DNA from: Autumnicola psychrophila
GTDB lineage: Bacteria; Bacteroidota; Bacteroidia; Flavobacteriales; Flavobacteriaceae
Assembly: GCF_031846645.1 (NCBI RefSeq)
Contig: NZ_JAVRHN010000003.1
Span: forward strand, 124,001 to 188,000
Direction of reading: 5' to 3'
DNA: 64,000 bases
Shown here piece by piece: positions 52,685 to 61,575 of the stretch. The notes beneath the pieces are model-generated. The model saw nothing but the letters and a program-made list of their open reading frames with translations, had not been told where the DNA came from and made no database searches. Each line of letters starts with the position of its first letter. Within the stretch, counting starts at the first letter, position 1. Position numbers and translations under genes: made by a program.

Positions 52685-53764
52685 TTGAAAAAATTAGATT
52701 TAAGCTCAAAAGAAATATCCTATTGGGTACTTCAAATACTCGTTTGGACGTTTTTATCCAGTGTGATGGCGGTTGGATACTGGGCCGGTGGGAATGAATT
52801 AAAATTGAAACCCTGGCAAGTGATTACCGATTTTTCAGTAGTAATTTTACTTTCTATTTTTTTTACCCACCAAATTAAAAGAACACTTAATGGATTTATT
52901 CAGTTTGATGCCCTTAATTTAAAGGATATTTTCAAAATTCTCGGTTTACTCATTACAGGAACACTCCTCTTCTATTTAACTTATGAGCTATATATAAAAT
53001 TCGCCTATAGCCTTATTTACCATAGGCTTGATGTTCTTAACCATCCATCACAGGAAATGAGCAGCAAAATCGTTTTTATTTTAAATTACTGTATTTATTT
53101 TATTATCTGGACAGTATTTTATGTGGCGATAAAAAGTTTGATGGAACTTAACAAAAGCAGGGAAACAAGGATACAACTTGAATCCAATCTCAGGGAGTCG
53201 CAGTTAAATACCTTGAAAGGACAGATTAATCCGCACTTTATGTTTAATAGTTTAAACAATATTCGTGGATTGATGCTGGAAGATGTTCAAAGAGCCAGAG
53301 ATATGCTGACAAGCCTTTCTGAAACTTTGCGTTATACCTTAACTAAAAGTCATGTAGATTCCATTGCACTGGAAGATGAGTTAGAGATGGTCAGAAATTT
53401 CATTGAAATATCTAAAATTCAGTTTGAAGATCGTCTTCGGTTTAAAGAACATATAGATAAAACATCTCTAAATACTCAAATTCCACCAATGATTATCCAG
53501 ATTTTAATCGAAAATGCCATCAAGCATGGAATTTCGAATTTAAAAAAGGGAGGAACGGTAAATCTTTCAACAGAATTAAACGAAAGACACCTGCTCATAA
53601 AGGTTGCTAATACAGGAAATTTGAGAACCAGCGAAGACAGTACCCAACTGGGCTTAAAAAATATTAAACAACGTCTTGAATTACTTTATGGCGAAGCAGC
53701 GACTTTCAGTTTAAAAGAAATAGAAAATCAGGTAGTTGCCTCAATTAAAATTCCGGTAGAATGA
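52685..53764 (+). CDS. LytS-type sensor histidine kinase
   Basis: A 359-residue kinase starting at TTG 52685. Four transmembrane helices (about 12-34, 47-64, 84-105, 130-150) precede a His_kinase domain with NPHFMFNSLNNIRGL, His184 being phosphorylated, and an HATPase domain with the N-box QILIENAIKHG and the G-box region GLKNIKQRL. It overlaps the response regulator by 4 bp. The signal is unknown. Flavobacterial LytS/LytR pairs often control cell-surface or stress genes, which is background knowledge. Confidence 0.92.
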   Translation: MKKLDLSSKEISYWVLQILVWTFLSSVMAVGYWAGGNELKLKPWQVITDFSVVILLSIFFTHQIKRTLNGFIQFDALNLKDIFKILGLLITGTLLFYLTYELYIKFAYSLIYHRLDVLNHPSQEMSSKIVFILNYCIYFIIWTVFYVAIKSLMELNKSRETRIQLESNLRESQLNTLKGQINPHFMFNSLNNIRGLMLEDVQRARDMLTSLSETLRYTLTKSHVDSIALEDELEMVRNFIEISKIQFEDRLRFKEHIDKTSLNTQIPPMIIQILIENAIKHGISNLKKGGTVNLSTELNERHLLIKVANTGNLRTSEDSTQLGLKNIKQRLELLYGEAATFSLKEIENQVVASIKIPVE

Positions 53765-54492
53765 GATTATTAAAAGCAGTTATTGTAGAAGATTCACGCC
53801 TGGCGCGTAATGAACTGAAAGAGCTCCTTAAGGTTCATAAAGAAATTGAACTTGTAGGGGAAGCAGAAAATGTAGACGAAGGTTTTAAGCTGATTACTGA
53901 TAAAAACCCGGACCTCTTGTTCCTGGACATAAATATGCCCGAAAAAGATGGATTTGAGTTGCTGGAGATGTTAGATGACGTTCCTGTAACTATTTTCACT
54001 ACTGCTTTTGATGAATATGCAATAAAGTCTTTTGAATACAATGCCTTTGATTATTTACTGAAACCGATTAATCAAAAAAGGTTTACGAAATGTATAGAGA
54101 AAATTATCGAACAAAATAGTGACAGCTCATCATCAGATTCTAAAACTGAAGGTGTTTTTAGCCTGGATAAGCAGATATTTATTAAAGACGGGGAGAAATG
54201 CTGGCTGGTGAAGATTCAGGATATTTTTATGTTCGAAATTATGGGAAACTATACCCGCGTATTTTTTGAAGATAGTAAACCTTTAATCTATAAATCCTTA
54301 GGTCAAATAGAAGAAAAATTACCAGCTGATATATTTTTCAGAGCTAACAGACAGCAGCTAATTAATATCAATCACGTAAAAAAAGTGGTTTCCTGGTTTA
54401 ACGGAAAACTTAAAATTGAAATGATTTCCGGAGACGAAATTGAAATTTCCAGAAGACAGTCCTATCTTTTTAAAGAACAGTTGAGTTTATAA
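53761..54492 (+). CDS. LytTR response regulator
   Basis: A 243-residue regulator: receiver domain (1-115) with acidic pair Glu10-Asp11 in IVEDSR, phosphoacceptor Asp56 in LLFLDINMPEKDG, and the Thr and Lys of FTTAFDEYA and LLKPI; then a LytTR DNA-binding domain (about 138-243) with IFMFEIMGNYTRVFFED and FFRANRQQLININHVKKV. It is translationally coupled to the kinase by a 4-bp overlap. It should bind DNA upstream of target genes; targets are not evident here. Confidence 0.94.
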   Translation: MRLLKAVIVEDSRLARNELKELLKVHKEIELVGEAENVDEGFKLITDKNPDLLFLDINMPEKDGFELLEMLDDVPVTIFTTAFDEYAIKSFEYNAFDYLLKPINQKRFTKCIEKIIEQNSDSSSSDSKTEGVFSLDKQIFIKDGEKCWLVKIQDIFMFEIMGNYTRVFFEDSKPLIYKSLGQIEEKLPADIFFRANRQQLININHVKKVVSWFNGKLKIEMISGDEIEISRRQSYLFKEQLSL

Positions 54493-54506
54493 CAATACGT
54501 GTAACA

Positions 54507-54749
54507 ATGAAAGAACTAAGCAACTTGAATAATAAGGAACTTATAAAGAAAAGAAACGCTGCAAAAACCATAACGGCTATCCTGCTAGGACTTTTTATTG
54601 TATCCATCATCGCTAGTGGCTATAATTTTTGGCAGCAGGGATATAGTGCTACGACCTTAATGCCATTATTCATTATGGCAATACTAGCAACAAATTTCAG
54701 CAAACTACAATCGATTAAAAAAGAATTACGGCTGCGGAAAATGAATTGA
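54507..54749 (+). CDS. Small two-helix membrane protein
   Basis: An 80-residue protein with two hydrophobic helices (about 23-42 and 50-65) and basic ends (NNKELIKKRNAAK and KKELRLRKMN). It starts 14 bp after the LytTR gene, so it is likely to be co-transcribed and might be its target or modulator. No family was recognised. Confidence 0.7.
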   Translation: MKELSNLNNKELIKKRNAAKTITAILLGLFIVSIIASGYNFWQQGYSATTLMPLFIMAILATNFSKLQSIKKELRLRKMN

Positions 54750-54902
54750 AATGAGTGGGTTCAATACAAAATACGTGGTTTTCGACTCCAAACTGACTTA
54801 TTTTCTTTAAAGTTCTGAGTTTCGGGATTGAAGTTTTTGCAGTTTCTTTCCTTTTAACTCTTTACCTTTTTTCCTGAAAATTAGACAACAAACCTTAAAC
54901 TT

Positions 54903-56333
54903 TCAAGACAACTTTCTAACTGCTTCAACCAACACCCCCACTGCCCTATCGATGGTTTCAATTTTTGTACGGAAAGAAAGTACGGCAAGTCTAATCACAA
55001 ATTTTCCTTCGATTAATGTAGAGCTTAGAAATACAGTGCCATCTTTATGGATTTCTCTTAATAAGCTTTTATTGAATTCATCTTCATTTTCATCCTGCGG
55101 CCACCAGAAGTAGGTTACCGAAAGATCAGGTTCCGGTCCCACTTTAAAACCCTGTTCCTGTATTTTTTCCCTAAAGTACCTGGTAAGCAGTAATTTCTCT
55201 TCAAGACAGGCTGTAAAAGGTGCTATTCCGTGTAATTGCAGGGGCAGCCACAGTCGGAGCGCGCGAAAATGTTTGGTGAGCTCGGGAGAAACATCTGCGG
55301 GATCTACCCGGCTAACTTCTGCATGAGCGTCCTGCATGTAATTCGCACTGTGGTGATGAGAATGGAAAACAGCTTCTTTATCTTTAACCAACACAGCTCC
55401 GGTTCCGAAGGGCAAAAAGAGACTTTTATGAGGATCCACAGCCAGGGAATCTGCCATTTCAATGCCGTCGAAAAGCTTTTTTCGTTGTTCTGAGAGAATA
55501 AAAAATCCGCCGTAAGCCGCATCAATATGATACCACAGGTTATACTTCTTCGCAATTTCACCAAGTTCTTTTAAAGGATCTACCGCACCGGTATCTGTGG
55601 TTCCTGCTGAAGCAATTAGCAGAAAAGGTTTCAAATTATTTTCTTTATCCTTCTGAAGTTTTTCTGAAAAATCCTCCGGAATTATTTTTGAATTGGAATC
55701 CAGCTGAAGATGACGGATAATAATATCTTCAAGGCCAATAATCCGAAGCGCTTTAAGGCAACTATGATGTAGCTGCGGACTAAGATATACCACGCTTTTT
55801 TCAATTTTCGCACCTTTTATTTTGTGCTGGTCACGCGCTGAAGTTAAGCCAATCATATTGGCAATAGAACCACCGGAAGTAAGATTTCCAACGGCAGATT
55901 CAGGAAATCCAAAGAGCGATTTCATCCAGTCTAAAAGCTCGTGTTCCATGGCTACTGCGCCAGGTGATGCGAATGATAGTCCGGCGTATTCGTTGGTAAT
56001 GTCCACCAGGTAATCTGCCAGTGCTGAGCTGTAAATTCCGCCACCGGGAATATATCCCAAATGTCCTGCCGAAGCGGGATGGATTCCTTTTGCGGCAACT
56101 TCAGAATTATAAATTTCGAGTAATTTCTGAAGCGGTTTTACTTCAGAAGTAATAGAAAAAGCTTCTTTTTTAGCCTTTTCCGAAGAATAAGCCTTTGTCG
56201 TAGGCAGATTGTTCAGGAAAATATTGGCATATTGCTGTACTTCTTTCAATATTTTATTCCGTTCATTTTCAGAAGGTTCTAACGCACCTGAAACTTCGCT
56301 CAGTGCTAAAATTTGCTTTTTTAAATCGTCCAT
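54903..56333 (-). CDS. PLP-dependent group II decarboxylase
   Basis: A 476-residue fold-type I PLP enzyme of the aromatic-amino-acid/glutamate decarboxylase group. The PLP lysine is Lys303 in AVDPHKSLFLPFG, the aspartate that binds the pyridine nitrogen is Asp271 in HIDAAYGGF, and SAGTTDTGAVDPL precedes it. The N-terminal AGHLGYIPGGGIY and PGAVAMEHELLDWM are typical. Substrate may be tyrosine, tryptophan, glutamate or 2,4-diaminobutyrate; sequence alone does not tell. It is monocistronic with a -7 box at 56352. Confidence 0.9.
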   Translation of the reverse strand: MDDLKKQILALSEVSGALEPSENERNKILKEVQQYANIFLNNLPTTKAYSSEKAKKEAFSITSEVKPLQKLLEIYNSEVAAKGIHPASAGHLGYIPGGGIYSSALADYLVDITNEYAGLSFASPGAVAMEHELLDWMKSLFGFPESAVGNLTSGGSIANMIGLTSARDQHKIKGAKIEKSVVYLSPQLHHSCLKALRIIGLEDIIIRHLQLDSNSKIIPEDFSEKLQKDKENNLKPFLLIASAGTTDTGAVDPLKELGEIAKKYNLWYHIDAAYGGFFILSEQRKKLFDGIEMADSLAVDPHKSLFLPFGTGAVLVKDKEAVFHSHHHSANYMQDAHAEVSRVDPADVSPELTKHFRALRLWLPLQLHGIAPFTACLEEKLLLTRYFREKIQEQGFKVGPEPDLSVTYFWWPQDENEDEFNKSLLREIHKDGTVFLSSTLIEGKFVIRLAVLSFRTKIETIDRAVGVLVEAVRKLS

Positions 56334-56351
56334 TCAGAAATTTTTTCAGCA

Positions 56352-56359
56352 CAAAAATA
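56352..56359 (-). promoter_or_regulatory. Candidate -7 box TATTTTTG before the PLP decarboxylase
   Basis: An exact TAnnTTTG match on the minus strand 18 bp upstream of the ATG at 56333. It predicts a short leader of about 10 nt. Confidence 0.5.
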
Positions 56360-56570
56360 GCGAAAATAAGAGCAGTGCCTAGAATGCCAATTATCATATT
56401 ACTATTATTCGAAATGATGAAGAATTCCTTCGGAAAGATTTGTTTTCTAAAGTTTAAAGACAAAATACAGCTTCGCTGCAAGAAAAAAGAATAAAGAGTA
56501 TAATTATAACTGACTGATAATAAAAATGACCAAATATTTAATTTTGTAACGATCCAAGATACCAACAACC

Positions 56571-56601
56571 TAAAATACTAAAGGTCAAAAATTGTCATTT
56601 T
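56571..56601 (+). repeat. Direct repeat, copy 1 (dispersed-repeat core)
   Basis: TAAAATACTAAAGGTC is followed by AAAAATTGTCATTTT. It matches the unit at 56651-56681 apart from two bases. Confidence 0.75.
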
Positions 56602-56650
56602 GGAGGATCATTATTACCCAAGAATCAAAATATTTAATATTCCAACATTC

Positions 56651-56681
56651 TAAAATACTAAAGGTCGAAAATTGCCATTTT
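56651..56681 (+). repeat. Direct repeat, copy 2 (dispersed-repeat core)
   Basis: TAAAATACTAAAGGTC is followed by GAAAATTGCCATTTT, the consensus form of the dispersed repeat. It is 80 bp from copy 1. Confidence 0.75.
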
Positions 56682-56725
56682 CAGGTCATCCCCTACTCCA
56701 CTTAAATATTTCCCATAATCTAAAA

Positions 56726-57217
56726 TTACTCACGTAGATCTTTTGAAAAATGCTGCAAAAGCAGCTTTATTTTGGGCTCGATATAGGTTTTACAGAAGGG
56801 TTTTTCTGGATTTTTATGGTAATAATTCTGTATTTGCTCCCGGGAAGGTTCAAAAGCGGCAAAAGGATAAACTTTGGTGATGATTTTTTCAGAAAAATTT
56901 GCTTGCAGAGTCATTAGTGCTTTTTCAGCTTCAACTTTTTGATTAGAATGGTAAAAATAAACGGCCGACCGGTATTTAAACCTCATGCTGTGGTTAGAAG
57001 TACTGTTGTGGGTATACAAATGGATCTCAATTAAGCGCTTCAACGGGATTTTCTCAGGATCATAATGTACGATAACAGCTTCAGAAAACGCGGAATGCTC
57101 CTCTGTTGACGCTATGTAACCCTGTTCAACCTTTTCCACTCCTTTTAAAGCCTGAAAAATGGCTTCTGTACACCAGTGGCACCCGCCACCCAAAGCTATT
57201 TTAGAATCTGCAGCCAT
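56726..57217 (-). CDS. msrA: Peptide-methionine (S)-S-oxide reductase MsrA
   Basis: A 163-residue enzyme that repairs S-methionine sulfoxide. The catalytic motif is GGGCHWCTE (Cys13, Cys16) where GCFWC is the usual form, so the phenylalanine is replaced by histidine; downstream HYDPEKIPLKRLIEIH and EKPFCKTYI are conserved, the last holding a possible resolving cysteine. Homologues with GCHWC are seen in flavobacteria. It starts 5 bp after the EamA permease and is co-transcribed with it. Confidence 0.9.
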   Translation of the reverse strand: MAADSKIALGGGCHWCTEAIFQALKGVEKVEQGYIASTEEHSAFSEAVIVHYDPEKIPLKRLIEIHLYTHNSTSNHSMRFKYRSAVYFYHSNQKVEAEKALMTLQANFSEKIITKVYPFAAFEPSREQIQNYYHKNPEKPFCKTYIEPKIKLLLQHFSKDLRE

Positions 57218-57222
57218 AAACT

Positions 57223-58167
57223 TTATTCTTCATAACGCTTACCTCCAATTTTGTTTGCAAACCGGGAATAGAGCAGGAATTTCTTCCGGGTATTTATAAA
57301 GTAAACTCCGGTTAAAAGTACCATCGCCGCGATTACAGACTGCGTAGTAATTTGTTCATTTAAGAAATACCATCCCAGGATAAGCGCAATTATGGGATTT
57401 ACATATGTTGATGTAGCGACCTTTTCCGGAGAAACTGTTCTCAGTAAATAATTAAAAGAAGTAAAGGCTACAATGCTTCCAAATAAGATAAGTAGGATCA
57501 TCGAAATTTGCGTGGAACTACTCCATGCCGCCGGTGCGCTCCACTCCTCCCCAAAAGCCATACTTGCTATAAAAAGTAAAATTCCGCCGTTAAACATTTG
57601 ATATCCGGTATTAACAAAATAATTGGAAGGTAAATTTGCTCTTCCTACAAAGAGGCTTCCATAGGCCCAACCTGTTAATGCTAAAGCAATCATGGACATT
57701 CCAAGAACAGAATTTTCCTGATTTATCACCTGCTTTTGGCTTACCAGAAGGTAGATTCCAATTACGCCAAGCACCACGCCCACCATAGACATCGCCGGAA
57801 TCTTTTTTCCGTCAATGATCCTCATAAATAAAAGTACCACCAGAGGTTGAGACGAGATTTCCAAAGCTGCAAATCCTGAATCTACATGTCTAAGCGCCCA
57901 AACCACTACTCCGTTTCCAAAGGCCAGGAAAAGGAATCCGGCCACCACAGTATTTAAGAATTGCTTCCTGCTTATGGCGAGACTTTTTCCCGTTATTTTG
58001 CAGAGAATGAAGATTAGGGTGCCGGCTGTGACAAATCTTATGGACGCCAGCATAAATGGAGGCAGCTCAGATACCGCGATTTTATTAAGTAAATAAGTAG
58101 ATCCCCAGATTACATATACCGAAAAAAATGCCAGTATGACCAGCGTGGGATTAGGAACATTTTTCAT
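57223..58167 (-). CDS. EamA/DMT superfamily permease (YedA/RhaT-like)
   Basis: A 314-residue, ten-helix transporter. The first EamA repeat opens with FFSVYVIWGSTYLLNKIAV and ends in LGVIGIYLLVSQ; the second has WAYGSLFVGRA and STYVNPIIALILGWYFLNEQ, a well-conserved signature. It probably exports amino acids or small metabolites. MsrA follows by 5 bp. It is only distantly related to the EamA protein at 12552. Confidence 0.9.
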   Translation of the reverse strand: MKNVPNPTLVILAFFSVYVIWGSTYLLNKIAVSELPPFMLASIRFVTAGTLIFILCKITGKSLAISRKQFLNTVVAGFLFLAFGNGVVVWALRHVDSGFAALEISSQPLVVLLFMRIIDGKKIPAMSMVGVVLGVIGIYLLVSQKQVINQENSVLGMSMIALALTGWAYGSLFVGRANLPSNYFVNTGYQMFNGGILLFIASMAFGEEWSAPAAWSSSTQISMILLILFGSIVAFTSFNYLLRTVSPEKVATSTYVNPIIALILGWYFLNEQITTQSVIAAMVLLTGVYFINTRKKFLLYSRFANKIGGKRYEE

Positions 58168-58219
58168 AAAAACAGATAGCCTCTAAAACAGCAAAGACAT
58201 TAATAATAACTTTTGAATT

Positions 58220-59542
58220 TTAAACCCGAGAAATCCTTACTTTTTTCTTTTTAAGCCGTGTATTATTCAGATCCTGCACGAGTTTTTCGGCTTTTGCTGG
58301 CGGTACAGAGACAAAAGCACAATCCTGTTTAAGCTCAATTACTCCTAATTCCTCTTTGAGGAGATTTCCCTGTTTCAAAAATAGTCCGGCGATATCACCT
58401 TTGGATATTTTATCTTTTCTTCCTCCGGAAATAAATAATGTTGTCCATTTTGTTTGCTTTGGCTTTGAAGCCTGGGATTTACTCTCCACATTTTTGGTGT
58501 AACTGTCTGGAGTAATATATTCCGGAAGACTTTCCTTTTCGTATTGAAGCACATAAGCAGTTCCTTCGCCGTGCATCCTGGCAGTTCTTCCGTTTCTATG
58601 TGTGAATTCTTCTTTTCTATGCGGAAGTTCATAATGGATAATAAACTTAATTTCAGGAATGTCTATTCCCCGCGCTGCGAGATCTGTCGCGATAATAAGG
58701 CGATGCGTTCCGTTACGGAACTTTATCAGCGCTCTTTCGCGATCCTTTTGTTCCATTCCTCCCGAAAAGCAGGCGTGGTTCATTCCGTTTTGTTTTAGAA
58801 AATCACTGACTTCCTGGATACTATCCTTGAAATTGCAAAAAATGATGCCCGGTTCATTTCCGGTACTTTGCAGCAATTTTAGCAGTGTTTCCAGTTTATC
58901 CCGTTTTGGAGCAACCACTACTTCTGTATGTAGTCCGGCAACGCCTTCCTGTAAATAATTGATGGTTTCCGGCTCCTTTAAACCTGCAAAAGATGGTATT
59001 TTAATATTCTGGGTTGCTGAAGTAAGGATTCTCTTCTCCACTTGTGGAAGAAAATTTATGATTTCTTTCATCTCTGCTTCAAACCCAACTTCTAAAGACT
59101 TATCAAATTCATCGAGTACCAGAATTTTCACATTTTCGACTGAAAAAGTTTCCCGCCTAAGATGATCTGCAACTCTACCCGGAGTACCAATAAGAATGGA
59201 CGGAGGATGGCTGAGTTCAATCTTATCTTTGGAAAAAGCCCGGCCTCCATAAACTGCATTGGCCTTAAACCCGGAACCCATTTCCCGTGTTACCTGCTCT
59301 ATCTGGATAGCCAGCTCGCGTGACGGTACAAGAATTAAAACCTGTACTTCTTCCAGATTTGGATCCAGCTCATCAATGACTGGCAACAGGAAAGCAAGCG
59401 TTTTCCCTGTTCCTGTGGGAGACAAAAGAATAGTATCTTTTTTAGTTTTTATGGAAGTCAGTGCCTCTTGCTGCATGGGATTAAGTGCTTTAATTCCAAG
59501 CTTTTCAAGTATTTCCTGCTGATTTTTTTGAGATGTTGCCAT
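58220..59542 (-). CDS. DEAD/DEAH-box RNA helicase with DbpA-type C-terminal domain
   Basis: A 440-residue ATP-dependent RNA helicase. Motifs: Q motif region GIKALNPMQQEAL, Walker A SPTGTGKT, VPSRELA (motif Ia), TPGRV (Ib), motif II written as LDEFDKS (DEFD in place of DEAD), SAT (III) and HRNGRTAR (VI). The C-terminal DbpA-like RNA-binding domain (about 365-440) suggests 23S rRNA or ribosome assembly. The DEFD change is not expected to abolish ATPase since both acidic residues remain. It lies 139 bp downstream of a cold-shock gene on the same strand. Confidence 0.92.
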   Translation of the reverse strand: MATSQKNQQEILEKLGIKALNPMQQEALTSIKTKKDTILLSPTGTGKTLAFLLPVIDELDPNLEEVQVLILVPSRELAIQIEQVTREMGSGFKANAVYGGRAFSKDKIELSHPPSILIGTPGRVADHLRRETFSVENVKILVLDEFDKSLEVGFEAEMKEIINFLPQVEKRILTSATQNIKIPSFAGLKEPETINYLQEGVAGLHTEVVVAPKRDKLETLLKLLQSTGNEPGIIFCNFKDSIQEVSDFLKQNGMNHACFSGGMEQKDRERALIKFRNGTHRLIIATDLAARGIDIPEIKFIIHYELPHRKEEFTHRNGRTARMHGEGTAYVLQYEKESLPEYITPDSYTKNVESKSQASKPKQTKWTTLFISGGRKDKISKGDIAGLFLKQGNLLKEELGVIELKQDCAFVSVPPAKAEKLVQDLNNTRLKKKKVRISRV

Positions 59543-59602
59543 TGAGCGGACTATTATGTGAATTTTTTAGGAATTTTTTTCCTAAAAAGTATAAAGAATA
59601 AA

Positions 59603-59627
59603 TAAAGCTCCATAAAATGGAGCTTTA
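59603..59627 (-). terminator. Hairpin after the cold-shock protein gene
   Basis: TAAAGCTCCA pairs with TGGAGCTTTA around a 5-nt loop. On the minus strand it is followed by TTTATTCTTT. It stands 55 bp after the stop of the cold-shock gene, so the helicase probably has its own transcript. Confidence 0.65.
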
Positions 59628-59681
59628 GGTTATATTACTTCAGGAAAATTCCTGTAAGTTATAAAATTGAGCTGGCGCGTA

Positions 59682-60131
59682 TTAGATTTTTTTAACCCTA
59701 ACCGCGTTCATACCTTTCATCCCTCTTTCAAGTTCGAAAGTCACTTTATCATTTTCATCGATCTCATCAATTAATCCGCTAACATGAACAAAATGCTTCT
59801 CCTGGGTATTGCTGTCTATAATAAAACCAAATCCCTTGGAGTGATCGAAGAAAGAAACTTTTCCTTCTTTTGGAGCATGCTTGTCTTCTTCTTCACCTTC
59901 CACTTTTTTCGGAACCCCAATTTCAATTTCCGAAGCATCAATTTCTACTTTGTCTTCAGGATCTGGTGGAGTATCTGTAAGATTTCCATTCTTGTCAACA
60001 TAGGCTATCTCAAAAGAACTTCCTTTGGAGCTTGATTTGCGTTCTTCTTTCTTTTTACGCTTCTCCTCGCGCTTTTTTGCACGTTGTTTTTCTTTCTCGA
60101 TTTTATTAAATGTTTGTTGAGATTTTGCCAT
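59682..60131 (-). CDS. Cold-shock domain protein with basic N-terminal extension
   Basis: A 149-residue protein. The first 38 residues are a lysine/glutamate-rich helix (KEKQRAKKREEKRKKKEE), a linker with DKNGNLTDTPPDPEDK follows, and the C-terminal cold-shock domain (about 84-149) has RNP1 KGFGFI and RNP2 KHFVHV. It binds single-stranded RNA or DNA. This longer two-part form is common in Bacteroidota. It is separated from the downstream DEAD-box helicase by a terminator-like hairpin. Confidence 0.92.
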   Translation of the reverse strand: MAKSQQTFNKIEKEKQRAKKREEKRKKKEERKSSSKGSSFEIAYVDKNGNLTDTPPDPEDKVEIDASEIEIGVPKKVEGEEEDKHAPKEGKVSFFDHSKGFGFIIDSNTQEKHFVHVSGLIDEIDENDKVTFELERGMKGMNAVRVKKI

Positions 60132-60452
60132 TCGTCTATTTAAATTGTTTTTAGTTTATAAGTATAAATTAGTAATTATATGGGAAAAATAAAAATGTTG
60201 ACCACTTTTATCTTGAATTTTAGGAAAGAAATATGATTGTATATCCATTTATTCCTGCAAATATAAGTGTTTTAATTATATTAGAATAACTCTTAAATAA
60301 AAATGTAAATTATTGAAGTCTAACTATTTTATTGCTAATTTTTCTGAACTCATTATAGAGCTAAAAGCCGGTGTTGTTCAGCAAAATTAATAATGAATTG
60401 CAGGTCGTATATCTAATTTGTACTTTAACCTGAATAAAAAAATTGAAATATT
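60132..60452. other. AT-rich intergenic region
   Basis: 320 bp between the divergent cold-shock and alcohol dehydrogenase genes. I saw no gene or repeat; the promoters of both genes must lie here, but neither has an exact -7 consensus. Confidence 0.5.
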
Positions 60453-61466
60453 ATGAAAGCCGTAGGATTTAAAAAGAGTCTTCCTGTAGAAGATCAAAAT
60501 AGTTTTATTGAATTTGAAACTGAAAAACCTTCGCCCGGGGAAAATGATTTGCTTGTCAAAATTGAAGCCGTCTCGGTAAACCCTGTAGATTTTAAAGTCC
60601 GTCGAGGTGCTGCTAAAGATAAAGAACTGGAAAATCCGAAGATTATAGGTTGGGATGCGTCAGGAACTGTAGAAGAGGTTGGGGAAAGTGTCAAAAACTT
60701 TAAAAAAGGAGATGAAGTCTTTTATTCGGGAGCAATTGGTCGTCCCGGGTGTAATGCAGAATATCAGCTAGTTGATGAAAGAAGCGCGGGACATAAACCT
60801 CAAAACCTTTCCTGGGAAGAGGCTGCAGCAATGCCCCTCACCGCTCTTACTGCCTGGGAATGTATTTTTGAAAGACTTCCTATTACTGAAAATAGCGGAA
60901 ATAATAAGGTCATCCTTGTTATTGGAGGTGCCGGCGGAGTTGGTTCTATAGGAATTCAGATCCTGAAAAAATTAACACAGTTAAAAGTAATCGCAACAGC
61001 TTCACGTGATGAAACTGAAGAATGGTGCCGCGAAAGAGGTGCAGATGTAGTGGTAAACCATAAGAACCTAGAACAAGAGATGAAAAGTAAAGGATTTGAT
61101 CAGGTAGATTATATCCTGAATTTCTCCAATACAGACATCCACTGGAACGCCATGGCAGAATTAATTAAACCACAGGGACACATTTGTTCTATTGTGGAGA
61201 CCAAAGATCCTGTAGATCTAAATAAAATTAAAAATAAGAGTGTGGCTTTTCATTGGGAGCTTATGTTTACGCGACCAATGTTTGAAACTGAAGATATGCA
61301 CAAACAGCATGAAATCCTGGAAAGAATTTCCAGTTTACTGGAGGAGGAAATTCTGGAATCAACATTAAATAAAACTTTTCACGGATTAAAAGCTGAAACC
61401 TTTAGAGACGTTCATAAACTTCAGGAATCGGGCAAATCTATTGGTAAAAACGTTATAAAGTACTAA
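60453..61466 (+). CDS. Zinc-type alcohol dehydrogenase/quinone oxidoreductase (MDR family)
   Basis: A 337-residue medium-chain dehydrogenase. The N-terminal domain includes VSVNPVDFKVRRGAA and IIGWDASGTVEEVGE; the Rossmann motif is VIGGAGGVGSIGIQIL. The catalytic zinc cysteine is not clearly present, so it is closer to quinone oxidoreductases or the ZADH family and likely reduces a quinone or enone with NADPH. It is monocistronic and convergent with an old-yellow-enzyme gene; together with the Crp and stress genes it looks like part of a detoxification locus. Confidence 0.88.
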   Translation: MKAVGFKKSLPVEDQNSFIEFETEKPSPGENDLLVKIEAVSVNPVDFKVRRGAAKDKELENPKIIGWDASGTVEEVGESVKNFKKGDEVFYSGAIGRPGCNAEYQLVDERSAGHKPQNLSWEEAAAMPLTALTAWECIFERLPITENSGNNKVILVIGGAGGVGSIGIQILKKLTQLKVIATASRDETEEWCRERGADVVVNHKNLEQEMKSKGFDQVDYILNFSNTDIHWNAMAELIKPQGHICSIVETKDPVDLNKIKNKSVAFHWELMFTRPMFETEDMHKQHEILERISSLLEEEILESTLNKTFHGLKAETFRDVHKLQESGKSIGKNVIKY

Positions 61467-61467
61467 A

Positions 61468-61551
61468 AAAGTCCTGTGCCAAAAATGCCAATTATCGTCC
61501 TTCTGAAGAATTTCAGAAGGACTTCTTTATGCACTAATGGGACAGGACTTT
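61468..61551. terminator. Nested hairpin after the alcohol dehydrogenase gene
   Basis: An outer pair AAAGTCCTGT/ACAGGACTTT (61468-61477, 61542-61551) encloses an inner perfect 11-bp stem GTCCTTCTGAA/TTCAGAAGGAC with a 4-nt loop (61497-61522). The inner stem is followed by TTCTTTAT. The dispersed repeat sits at 61480-61497 between the left arms. Confidence 0.65.
61480..61497 (-). repeat. Dispersed palindromic intergenic repeat
   Basis: CAAAAATGCCAATTATCG is one base off the ATGGCAATTATCG variant at 13431 and 30461. It adjoins the inner hairpin of the terminator. Confidence 0.55.
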
Positions 61552-61575
61552 CAGTAATAAATTAGAAGTGTTTGT

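Larger units (their letters stand above)
56334..56725. repeat. Intergenic region with an 80-bp-spaced direct repeat
   Basis: The region has two copies of a 31-bp unit (56571-56601 and 56651-56681) with two mismatches, each containing TAAAATACTAAAGGTC and the dispersed-repeat core. The flanks also resemble each other, so a tandem duplication of about 80 bp is likely. A 63-residue frame at 56303-56494 overlaps the decarboxylase start and is not called. Confidence 0.7.

Noticed and set aside
56303..56494. 63-residue plus-strand frame
   Set aside because: It overlaps the start and promoter of the PLP decarboxylase on the other strand and has only a basic, low-complexity tail.
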